NCBI GenBank assembly: GCA_022360535.1
Contig: JAKSCP010000443.1
Location: forward strand, 1 to 7,420
From: Pseudomonadales bacterium
GTDB taxonomy: Bacteria; Pseudomonadota; Gammaproteobacteria; Pseudomonadales; Pseudohongiellaceae
Direction: 5' to 3'
Length of the DNA stretch: 7,420 nucleotides
Shown in pieces: positions 1 to 6,431 of this stretch. The translations under genes and the position numbers were made by a program. Numbering within the stretch: position 1 is the first letter of the stretch; each line of letters opens with the position of its first letter. The notes beneath the pieces are model-generated. The model had not been told where the DNA came from and ran no database searches. It worked only from the letters and a program-made list of their open reading frames with translations.

Positions 1-1764
1 CGCCTTGGCCGTGTTAAACAAATATTTGCGCATATCCCAGGCGTTGGTTGGGCAACGCTCGGCACACAGACCGCAGTGCAGGCAGAGGTCTTCATTCTTC
101 GCCATGATGCGCCCTGTGCTGAGATCACCGGATACATAAATGTCCTGCTCTTCGTTTTCTGCCGGTGCCATCATACGGGATCTGAGATCAGCTTCTTCTC
201 CGTTTAAGGTAAAAGTGATGCAGTCAGTGGGGCAGATATCGACACAGGCATCACACTCGATGCAAAGCTGATCGGTAAAGACAGTCTGTATATCACAATT
301 GAGGCAACGCATGGTTTCACCAAACGCCAGTTCTGGATCGAAACCCAGTTCCACTTCCATATTGATGTCGTTCAGTGTTTTTTCTTTCGCTGCATGGGGC
401 ACCGCATAGCGCACATCACTACTGATGTCGTTGTCATAGGACCACTGATGAATACCCATTTTTTGACTTTCCAGGGTAGTGAGAGGGTCGGGCCGGTCAT
501 CGATGTCTTCGCCACTGCACAGCAGATGAATTGAGAGGGCGGCGTCATGACCGTGAGCAACGGCGGTAATAATATTGTCTGGGCCCAGCGCGGCATCGCC
601 GCCGAAGAACACTTTCTCATGGGTAGACTGGAAAGTGGTTTTGTTTAAGAGGGGTAGTTCCCAGCGATCGAACTCAATACCAAGATCGCGTTCTATCCAG
701 GGAAAACTGTTTTCCTGTCCAATGGCGCACAACACATCATCGCAGGGCAGGATGACAGGATCCTCACCGGTAGGAATCAGTAAGCGTTTACCACTTTCAT
801 CATATTCCTTGCGCACCTTTTCGAATTCCATGCCGACCAGTTTGCCGTCTTCCACCAGGTATTGTTTTGGCACATGAAAATTCAGAATAGGAATGTCTTC
901 ATTCATGGCATCTTCGATTTCCCAGGGGGATGCCTTCATTTCGTCAAATCCGCTGCGCACAACTACCGTGACTTCTTCGCCACCGAGTCGTTTCGAAGTG
1001 CGGCAACAATCCATGGCGGTATTACCGCCACCCATGACCAGAACCCGTTTGCCTATAGAATCGATGTGCTCGAATGCCACGTTGGCAAGCCATTCGATAC
1101 CGGTATGGATATTATCTTTCGCTTCCTCGTAGCCGGGTAAGTCCAGATGTTTTCCCAGTGGGGCGCCTGTACCTACGAAAATGGCATCGAAGTCTTCTTC
1201 CAGCAAGGACTTCATGCTGGTGATCTCTTCGCCGAATCGGCAGTTGATACCCATATCAAGAATGTAATGTAGCTCCTCCTCCAACACTTCGATGGGTAAT
1301 CTGAAGCGAGGAATCTGGGTTCGCATTGCACCACCACTGACCGCATCGCGCTCGAACAATGTGATCTCGTAACCCAAAGGCAACAGGTCACGAGCTACGG
1401 TCAGAGATGCAGGGCCAGCGCCGATGAGAGCGATATGCTTGCCATTCTTTTTCTTGGGTATTTTGGGCAGGCGTTCAGCGATGTCAGATTTGAAGTCGGC
1501 GGCAACTCGTTTGAGGCGACATATAGCGACCGGTTCTTCCTCTACCCGCCCTCTGCGGCAAGCGGGTTCACAGGGGCGATCACAAGTGCGCCCAAGAATG
1601 CCGGGGAACACATTGGAATGCCAATTGATCATGTAGGCATCGGTGTAACGCTTTTCCGCAATGAGACGAATGTATTCGGGGACAGGCGTATGCGCAGGAC
1701 AGGCCCATTGGCAGTCCACTACTTTGTGAAAATAGTTGGGATCGGAGATATTGGTGGGTTTCAT
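1..1764 (-). CDS. GltD/NfnL-like FAD- and NAD(P)-dependent oxidoreductase with C-terminal 2x[4Fe-4S] ferredoxin domain (3' end off window)
   Basis: 588 codons are visible without a stop, from ATG at 1764 to the left edge, so the C-terminus is missing. The N-terminus has the GltD-type cysteine set for iron-sulfur clusters: C18/C22 (CQWACP) and C61/C65/C69 (CDRPCEPAC). An FAD Rossmann motif (GAGPAS) lies at about 115-120, an NAD(P)-binding motif (GGGNTAMD) at 245-252, and the C-terminal FAD motif (FFGGDA) at 386-391. A bacterial-type ferredoxin module follows, with C501/C504/C507/C511 and C561/C564/C567/C571, each CX2CX2CX3CP. Known family role: pyridine-nucleotide oxidoreductases passing electrons between NAD(P)H, FAD and iron-sulfur centres. 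GltD alone is about 470 residues, so the ferredoxin part is a genuine extension. From memory, such fusions often precede 2-oxoacid:ferredoxin oxidoreductase genes in gammaproteobacteria; that partner would lie left of the window and cannot be checked here. An in-frame TAA eight codons upstream of the ATG, with no other start codon between, fixes the start. The only GGAG is about 28 nt upstream, so there is no proper Shine-Dalgarno. Probably cytoplasmic. Confidence 0.9.
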   Translation of the reverse strand, partial: MKPTNISDPNYFHKVVDCQWACPAHTPVPEYIRLIAEKRYTDAYMINWHSNVFPGILGRTCDRPCEPACRRGRVEEEPVAICRLKRVAADFKSDIAERLPKIPKKKNGKHIALIGAGPASLTVARDLLPLGYEITLFERDAVSGGAMRTQIPRFRLPIEVLEEELHYILDMGINCRFGEEITSMKSLLEEDFDAIFVGTGAPLGKHLDLPGYEEAKDNIHTGIEWLANVAFEHIDSIGKRVLVMGGGNTAMDCCRTSKRLGGEEVTVVVRSGFDEMKASPWEIEDAMNEDIPILNFHVPKQYLVEDGKLVGMEFEKVRKEYDESGKRLLIPTGEDPVILPCDDVLCAIGQENSFPWIERDLGIEFDRWELPLLNKTTFQSTHEKVFFGGDAALGPDNIITAVAHGHDAALSIHLLCSGEDIDDRPDPLTTLESQKMGIHQWSYDNDISSDVRYAVPHAAKEKTLNDINMEVELGFDPELAFGETMRCLNCDIQTVFTDQLCIECDACVDICPTDCITFTLNGEEADLRSRMMAPAENEEQDIYVSGDLSTGRIMAKNEDLCLHCGLCAERCPTNAWDMRKYLFNTAKA

Positions 1765-1837
1765 GCGGGAATTAAATACTTTTTGTTATAGCTCCTGCAG
1801 CTGCAGATACCGTGTACCTTAATAAGGCATGCTTCCT

Positions 1838-1866
1838 AGTATAGGGCAATAGACAGCTTTTGAAAG
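1838..1866 (-). promoter_or_regulatory. candidate sigma70-type promoter for the GltD-like gene
   Basis: On the minus strand a TATACT box (5 of 6 matches to TATAAT) lies at 1843-1838. Seventeen bases upstream is CTTTCA (1866-1861), a poor -35. Transcription would start near 1831, giving a leader of about 67 nt. The leader contains the perfect palindrome CTGCAGCTGCAG (1795-1806). The placement between the CDF stop and the next start is sensible, but the -35 is weak and co-transcription from the CDF gene is not excluded, since I see no strong terminator in the 106-bp gap. Confidence 0.3.
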
Positions 1867-1870
1867 CAGT

Positions 1871-3037
1871 TTATGACAGCTGACTTGTCAGATTGGATTC
1901 GGCTAATTTGCTGAAAATCTTGATATTTACCAGGTGTTCTACAGTTTCGAGTGTAGCCTGCAAGGCAGCCGCGTCCACACTTGAGGCGCCGGACGCTGAC
2001 AGGGTAATTTCCACTTCGATTCCGCGTTCGAGGTAATGGAGAACAATACTGTCGATATCTTTTTCGGTGACCAGGTCGCTACAGGCTTCCTTTATTGTGG
2101 CGATAACTTCCGGGCGTGGAGGCAGGTGGGAGGTAGCGTGCTGCAAATGGGATTCTTCGCTGTGCTCTTCTGGATCGATGTGTACAGTAACGTCGGCGAT
2201 ATCACTAAAGTTACCAGTAATTGAGCGACTGACTATTTCACCCAGTTGGTGGCCTTCTGAGACCGAGATTCGGGGATTAACCAACAGCCGCAATTCCAGG
2301 ATGATCTTACCGCCGGATGAACGGGAGCGAATGCTGGTAATGCCGAGGATGCCATCCACACTCAGGATGGTTTGTTCTATTTGTTTGCGTCTCTGTTGTG
2401 GAATAGCGGTATCAACGAGTTCTTTCAAGCTATCCGTGCACAGTTCCCAGCCTATCTTGGCAATAATCAACGAAACAAAGACACCTGCTACGGTATCCAT
2501 CCAGGCATAGCCCTGTTGTGCGGCCAGCAGTCCGACAAGCACTGCCACCGAAGAAATCGCATCGGAACGACTGTGCCATGCGTTTGCCTTTAACAGACTG
2601 CTATTGAGGCTGTTGGCCACGCGCATGGTGTAGTGGTAGATCCACTCCTTGGAAGCAATGGAGACCAGTGCAATGGCCAAGCCTGCTGGGGCAGGGATGG
2701 GAAGGCTCGCTGTATCTTGTAGTCGGATATAGCTGTCGTACAGCAAGATGCCGGCGGTGGTAAAGAAGATGACCCCCATCGCAATAGTGCCAAGGGTCTC
2801 GAAACGGCCGTGACCATAAGGGTGATCCGCATCGGGCGCCGAGTGTGCGATGCGTGCAACCATTAATACGAATATATCGGTGATGGCATCCGTCAGTGAA
2901 TGGATGCCGTCGGTCACCAGGGCAAAAGACTGAGTCAATGCGCCACCAACAATTTTGGTGATGCCCAAGGCCAGATCGAGAATCATACCGACAAGGGTTA
3001 CTCGAGTTGCCTGGGTTTGAGCCGAAGCCTTGGTCAT
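1871..3037 (-). CDS. cation diffusion facilitator (CDF) family divalent metal transporter with extended C-terminus
   Basis: A 388-residue inner-membrane protein of the CDF family, which exports divalent metals (Zn2+, Fe2+, Mn2+, Co2+) in exchange for protons. About six hydrophobic segments fill residues 14-200. The metal-site residues are H46/D50 in TM2 (from DGIHSLTD) and H155/D159 in TM5 (from HSRSD); HxxxD in both helices is the pattern usual in zinc-transporting members, so zinc is the likeliest but unproven substrate. The diagnostic DHPYGHGRFE motif (71-80) lies between TM2 and TM3. Residues about 205-290 resemble the cytoplasmic dimerisation domain (ZT_dimer), ending in VHIDP (285-289). 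The protein then continues about 90 residues beyond the usual 300-residue length, with a histidine-containing linker (292-304) and a second folded-looking segment. The ATG at 3037 has no strong Shine-Dalgarno, but residue 12 onward aligns with the first membrane segment. It stands alone, with a terminator upstream at 3178-3214 separating it from the protease gene. Confidence 0.93.
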   Translation of the reverse strand: MTKASAQTQATRVTLVGMILDLALGITKIVGGALTQSFALVTDGIHSLTDAITDIFVLMVARIAHSAPDADHPYGHGRFETLGTIAMGVIFFTTAGILLYDSYIRLQDTASLPIPAPAGLAIALVSIASKEWIYHYTMRVANSLNSSLLKANAWHSRSDAISSVAVLVGLLAAQQGYAWMDTVAGVFVSLIIAKIGWELCTDSLKELVDTAIPQQRRKQIEQTILSVDGILGITSIRSRSSGGKIILELRLLVNPRISVSEGHQLGEIVSRSITGNFSDIADVTVHIDPEEHSEESHLQHATSHLPPRPEVIATIKEACSDLVTEKDIDSIVLHYLERGIEVEITLSASGASSVDAAALQATLETVEHLVNIKIFSKLAESNLTSQLS

Positions 3038-3144
3038 GATTAATGCGGGGTGGGCGAGGCGATTACGCTACTAAAGTCGTTAATTCTTTTCTTATTGGTT
3101 CTTGAAGAGATTAATCAGGAATTCGTGAAATATACCCGGTGACT

Positions 3145-3171
3145 TTGACCTTTACGAGATTCGCTTATGGA
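3145..3171 (+). promoter_or_regulatory. weak candidate promoter for the plus-strand small ORF
   Basis: TTGACC (3145-3150, 5 of 6 to the -35 consensus) is followed after 15 bases by TATGGA (3166-3171, 4 of 6 to the -10 consensus). The spacer is shorter than the favoured 16-18. Transcription would begin near 3178, so the RNA would carry the 3187-3214 hairpin at its 5' end, then the ribosome binding site and small frame at 3239. Confidence 0.2.
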
Positions 3172-3177
3172 AGCCCA

Positions 3178-3214
3178 AAAAGAAAAGAGCCCAACAAGCT
3201 AAGCTGTTGGGCTC
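3178..3214 (-). terminator. rho-independent terminator, minus strand
   Basis: A perfect 10-bp stem, GAGCCCAACA (3187-3196) with TGTTGGGCTC (3205-3214), closes an 8-base loop. On the minus strand it is followed at once by TTTTCTTTTT (from 3186 down). GC-rich stem base plus T-tract is the classical intrinsic terminator. It would end transcription of the protease operon about 200 nt past its stop codon, or of a short RNA starting near 3327, and would insulate the CDF gene. On the plus strand there is no T-tract after the stem, so it should not terminate that way, though the same hairpin could form in a plus-strand RNA just ahead of the small reading frame. Confidence 0.85.
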
Positions 3215-3238
3215 AAGATACTATCAAGGGAGAGATAA

Positions 3239-3307
3239 ATGAAACAAAACCCACAATTTTGTATGCCATCTACCTACACTTACTCTGACTGGCGATTTGC
3301 CAGATAG
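3239..3307 (+). CDS. candidate 22-residue peptide gene, unrecognised
   Basis: ATG at 3239 opens 22 codons ending in TAG (3305-3307). GGGAG (3228-3232) sits six bases ahead of the ATG, a better ribosome binding site than those of the larger genes here. The peptide begins MKQNPQFCMP and ends TYTYSDWRFAR: one cysteine, several aromatics, a basic end, and no hydrophobic run that would suggest a membrane or secretion segment. A 10-bp hairpin lies 13 bases upstream of the GGGAG. I do not recognise the peptide. It could be a small protein, a leader peptide without an obvious downstream plus-strand gene, or chance. The ribosome binding site is the main support; conservation in related genomes would decide. 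Confidence 0.3.
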   Translation: MKQNPQFCMPSTYTYSDWRFAR

Positions 3308-3333
3308 TTCCCAATTATTCGGAAAAAACCGCA

Positions 3334-3362
3334 ACTATTTTTAAGTACCTTCTTAGAGTCAA
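3334..3362 (-). promoter_or_regulatory. candidate sigma70 promoter in the protease 3' region
   Basis: On the minus strand TTGACT (3362-3357, 5 of 6 to TTGACA) is followed after exactly 17 bases by AATAGT (3339-3334, 4 of 6 to TATAAT). It lies about 50 bp past the protease stop in A+T-rich sequence, where chance matches are common. Confidence 0.3.
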
Positions 3363-3410
3363 AAGTTGTTCAAAAATTAACCAATATGCTGGGCTAACTA
3401 GCTGTTATTC

Positions 3411-6380
3411 CTAAATATTTTCAATAACAAGATTCTCGATATCGAGAGCCTGCAGTGAATCTTTGTCGCTGATTATGCCGGTACTGGCCGTCTCTGGGGC
3501 GAAATAAGTCTCCGCGACCCGCCGCAAATCGTCCATGGAGGTTTCCAGCACGCCGCGGCGAAATGCCATCCGTTGCTCCAGGGTGCGCCCAAACAGGTGA
3601 TTGTAGAACGCCTGCTTGGCCTCACCAGCGGGCGAGGTGGATTTATCCATGGCGGCGATCACGCCCAGTATTGCTTCTTCCAGGCGATAGTCCGGGTGTT
3701 GCGTGTCCAATAGCCAGGCAATAGAGCGATCGAAATCGTTCAGCGTTTCACTCAGGCGCGGATCTCGATAGGAAAAAAACCGAAAGGAAGCAGAATTGGG
3801 GTCCTGGCTGGCCCCGCCACCATAGGCGCCGCCTTGTTCCCGTATGGCCGTATGCAAAAACCCGTTGCGCAAAAAACCCGCCAAAACGTGCAATGTCGAA
3901 TTATCCGGATGAGCGGCGGCGACAGTGGGATAGGCTTTGGCGCAGAAATTAACCTGAGTCGCTGTCGACCAGGCTTCGGTGACCTTCTCCCGAGTCGCTG
4001 GCAGGGAAAAACCATTACCCATATCGCTTGCTGTGGCTGACTGCCAATACTGTTCCAGGTCTGCGGTCATTTGTGTGCGTGAATCTTCATCCCCAATCAA
4101 CAGGAAGCGCAGTGGCGCGTTGCTGATTGCCTGATGAATACTCTGCAGTTTGATTAATAGAGCGTTACGCAAGTCATCGGAACCCATTCCATCGCGCAAG
4201 CCCTTCAGTCTTTTAATGCCCTGCAGCCCGCCGAACTCATGATGCAATCGGGCTGCTGGACTGAGGCGACTGGAAGCAAGGCTCATGGCAAGGCTGTGAC
4301 CACTGCCGGTAATGCTGTTCTCTTTTCTTGCACACAATTGTTCCACCAGATCAGCCAGCCGTTGAGCCTCATCGAAGCGTACCTGGTTAAAAGTGTCTCC
4401 TAACAGAGCAGTGAGTGCACCGTGATTGCGTGTCAGACACTTCGATGAAAACGTCAAAAAGGCCTTTACTACTTGTTCCGATTCCCGATCACTTCGAATG
4501 CTGGAGAAACAATTCACGCCACCGCTGATCATGGCCTGCCGTGTTTGTACTTCAGCGTAGTCTTGATTCCCGATGCCAAATTCCGGCAAGCAACTCGTAT
4601 ACAAGGGCAAAACTTCAAGCTGCTCAGGATTCAGTTCCGGCAGTTCAATTACGATCTGCTGATAACTCAATCCATTGGTTCCTTGAGCGTAGTAACTAAG
4701 CGGTATTTCATTGTCACTTAAAACAGAATCATTGCGTTCCGGTTCGGTTAATTCCGCTGGGACATCTTCCAACCCCACTTTCGGCAACAGACCAGGGTCA
4801 TCTTCCTGCGCTTGCCGCTCAGCGAGTGCACGAGATCGAGAGACGATTTCCTGTATGCGATCATCGCTCAAGCTTGCTTTTATCTCAGCCAACTGTTCTT
4901 TCTCGGCTGCCAGCTTTTTCTGTGCGAGTTCTGTATCAGGTCTCAGAGTCAGTGTGATTCGGTGTGGGTTATCCAATAAAAGTGATTGCACCAGGTTTGG
5001 GATATACCTGGCGTCCTGAACTTCAACGCGTAGCTCTTCCAGCACAGGATCGATATTCATCAATTCAATTGGATCCCCCCTGTGTAAGGCAGTGGAGAGA
5101 CCGCTCAGTATGAGTTGCAGACCATAGGGATAACTGTCTCCAGAAATTTCGCGCTGGTTTAACTCCAGTTGATGCAAGGCAGCCTCAACCTGATCCTGGT
5201 CGACGCCGTTCTCGACCAGCTGCTGCAGTGTTTCCAATATCAATGCCTCGACTGTTTCGGTGGCATCGGCGTTACACGCTTCCAGTCCTGCCATGAAAGT
5301 CATCTCGCGATTGGAATCCTCCAGCCCGCACATAGGTGATGGCGATTGGCCGAGATCGGAAGTCTCCAGGGCATACAGGAGAGGAGAGGCGCTGTTTTCC
5401 AGCAGTACACTGGAAAGCAGTTGTGCCTGAAACAATTCTTTTAGATTAGTACTCTTTCCAAGTAGCCAACCAACTACAACATGAGTCTTATTTTCAGCGG
5501 GTGCCTCCACTGCATAAAACTCTTCTACCTTGATAGGTGCCTGGTATCTTTCTTCATCGTCGACCCGAATGTCGCTGTCCAATCGCTGGAAACTGGAAAG
5601 AGCGAGTTCTTCCAGTTGCTGGTGATGGTCGAACGCGCTCATATTGCCAAAGGTCATGAACACAGAGTTGCTTGGGTGGTAGTGGGTCTTGTAGAAGTTC
5701 AGAAGCTGTTGGTAACTCAATTTGGGTATGTCTTCCGGCTCACCACCACTGTTGTAGTGATAGGTTGTGCTGGGAAACAGGTGTTTAGTCATCATTTGCC
5801 ACAAGATGCTATTGGTAGAGCTCATTGCTCCCTTCATCTCGTTATAGACGACGCCTTTGTATTGCAGTTCTGAATCGGGATTTTCAGGTTCAGAAAACTC
5901 GAGACGATGACCCTCTTGCGCAAAATCCAATTCATGAAGTCGTGAAAAGAACGCTGCATCGAGATAGACAGATAGAAGATTTGCAAAGTCCTTACGATTC
6001 TTGCTGGCAAAAGGGTAGGCAGTCCAATCCGATGAAGTAAAGGCATTCATAAAAGTATTCAATGAGCGCCGAATCATCATGAAAAAAGGGTCGCGTACTG
6101 GAAACTTTTCGCTACCACAAAGAGCAGTGTGCTCAAGAATGTGGGCTACGCCAGTTGAGTCCATCGGCATGGTTCGAAACGCCACCAGAAACACGTTTTC
6201 TGGACTTTCACTTCGTAAATGGTAGTGGAGAGCACCGGTAGCGGCGTGTTCGTACTCCTCAATGGTGATATTGAGGGATGGAATGTGCTCGCTGCGGAGT
6301 TTCTGAAAGGCAGGATGCACAGCATCCTGGTCTGGTGAACTTACACTCGAATTCGCGTCCTTAATACTGGCGTCGGTCAT
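3411..6380 (-). CDS. M16C (insulinase/PreP-like) zinc metalloprotease
   Basis: A 989-residue pitrilysin-superfamily peptidase of the presequence-protease type, which degrades unfolded peptides inside a closed chamber. The inverted zinc motif HILEH gives ligands H80 and H84 with catalytic E83; the third ligand is E181 in YNEMKG, 97 residues after H84, the spacing I recall for human PreP. The C-terminal half carries the paired substrate-binding residues R847 and Y853 in REQGGAYGGGA, then SYRDPR. The order is N-terminal M16 domain (about 40-250), inactive M16 copy, a charged helical linker (about 480-530), M16C-associated domain, and C-terminal M16 domain. Length fits PreP-type enzymes (about 970-1000). 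No signal peptide is seen, so it is probably cytoplasmic. The ATG at 6380 is preceded by AGGA at 11 bases. It begins 51 bp after the ylqF stop on the same strand, suggesting one operon; a small hairpin there (6413-6428) lacks a T-tract. Its transcript probably ends at 3178-3214. Confidence 0.94.
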   Translation of the reverse strand: MTDASIKDANSSVSSPDQDAVHPAFQKLRSEHIPSLNITIEEYEHAATGALHYHLRSESPENVFLVAFRTMPMDSTGVAHILEHTALCGSEKFPVRDPFFMMIRRSLNTFMNAFTSSDWTAYPFASKNRKDFANLLSVYLDAAFFSRLHELDFAQEGHRLEFSEPENPDSELQYKGVVYNEMKGAMSSTNSILWQMMTKHLFPSTTYHYNSGGEPEDIPKLSYQQLLNFYKTHYHPSNSVFMTFGNMSAFDHHQQLEELALSSFQRLDSDIRVDDEERYQAPIKVEEFYAVEAPAENKTHVVVGWLLGKSTNLKELFQAQLLSSVLLENSASPLLYALETSDLGQSPSPMCGLEDSNREMTFMAGLEACNADATETVEALILETLQQLVENGVDQDQVEAALHQLELNQREISGDSYPYGLQLILSGLSTALHRGDPIELMNIDPVLEELRVEVQDARYIPNLVQSLLLDNPHRITLTLRPDTELAQKKLAAEKEQLAEIKASLSDDRIQEIVSRSRALAERQAQEDDPGLLPKVGLEDVPAELTEPERNDSVLSDNEIPLSYYAQGTNGLSYQQIVIELPELNPEQLEVLPLYTSCLPEFGIGNQDYAEVQTRQAMISGGVNCFSSIRSDRESEQVVKAFLTFSSKCLTRNHGALTALLGDTFNQVRFDEAQRLADLVEQLCARKENSITGSGHSLAMSLASSRLSPAARLHHEFGGLQGIKRLKGLRDGMGSDDLRNALLIKLQSIHQAISNAPLRFLLIGDEDSRTQMTADLEQYWQSATASDMGNGFSLPATREKVTEAWSTATQVNFCAKAYPTVAAAHPDNSTLHVLAGFLRNGFLHTAIREQGGAYGGGASQDPNSASFRFFSYRDPRLSETLNDFDRSIAWLLDTQHPDYRLEEAILGVIAAMDKSTSPAGEAKQAFYNHLFGRTLEQRMAFRRGVLETSMDDLRRVAETYFAPETASTGIISDKDSLQALDIENLVIENI

Positions 6381-6412
6381 ATATTGCGCTGTCCTGAAGG
6401 TATCTACTTCTA

Positions 6413-6428
6413 CAATAGTTAGCTATTG
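6413..6428. repeat. short inverted repeat in the ylqF-protease gap
   Basis: CAATAG-TTAG-CTATTG forms a 6-bp stem with a 4-base loop immediately after the ylqF stop codon. It is A+T-rich and lacks a following T-run on either strand, so it is not a good terminator. It may mark an RNA processing or stability point between the two genes, or be chance. Confidence 0.3.
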
Positions 6429-6431
6429 CAA

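Larger units (their letters stand above)
3178..3327 (-). ncRNA. candidate small RNA, about 150 nt, ending at the terminator
   Basis: A possible minus-strand promoter (3362-3334) would start transcription near 3327, and the strong terminator at 3214-3178 would end it. The interval has no convincing minus-strand reading frame but can form small hairpins at 3302-3288 and 3262-3244 before the terminator stem; the U-rich tail is of the kind Hfq binds. It lies directly after the protease gene, so it could also be the 3' untranslated end of that mRNA, or a processed piece of it. It would be antisense to the whole small frame at 3239-3307. No known RNA family was recognised. Confidence 0.25.
3038..3410. 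other. 373-bp intergenic region between CDF and M16C protease genes
   Basis: No long reading frame is present on either strand. The part nearest the protease (3300-3410) is rich in A and T. The region holds a strong hairpin at 3187-3214, a possible minus-strand promoter at 3334-3362 and a 22-codon plus-strand frame at 3239-3307; each has its own entry. Smaller inverted repeats are ACAAAA/TTTTGT (3244-3262) and CTGGC/GCCAG (3288-3302). I found no convincing promoter for the CDF gene between the terminator and 3037. Confidence 0.8.

Noticed and set aside
575..1791. Several plus-strand open frames of 70-118 codons opposite the GltD-like gene
   Set aside because: The minus strand encodes a continuous 588-codon protein with all its cofactor motifs; the plus frames are by-products of its codon use.
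1795..1806. Perfect palindrome CTGCAGCTGCAG as an operator
   Set aside because: Also just a tandem of two 6-bp palindromes; no second copy or known regulator site supports an operator call.
1857..1868. GCTTTTGAAAGC inverted repeat after the CDF stop as a terminator
   Set aside because: Only 5 bp with a 2-base loop, weak base pairs and no T-tract following it on the minus strand.
2067..2510. 147-codon open frame on the plus strand opposite the CDF gene
   Set aside because: Shadow of the CDF coding sequence; low-complexity serine- and arginine-rich translation with no recognisable motif.
3167..3202. 11-codon frame ATG-TAA overlapping the terminator stem, possible leader peptide
   Set aside because: No ribosome binding site ahead of the ATG and no regulated plus-strand gene for it to control.
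3239..3307. Resemblance of the small peptide to PqqA (similar length, aromatic and arginine-rich C-terminus)
   Set aside because: It lacks the E-x3-Y pair that PqqA needs for cross-linking, and no pqq genes are adjacent.
3304..3343. Plus-strand terminator after the small ORF (ATAGTT/AACTAT followed by TTTTT)
   Set aside because: The stem is A+T-rich with a large, poorly paired interior; too weak to annotate.
5481..5873. 130-codon open frame on the plus strand inside the protease gene
   Set aside because: It lies wholly antisense to a strongly supported M16C gene, has no convincing ribosome binding site and resembles no known protein.
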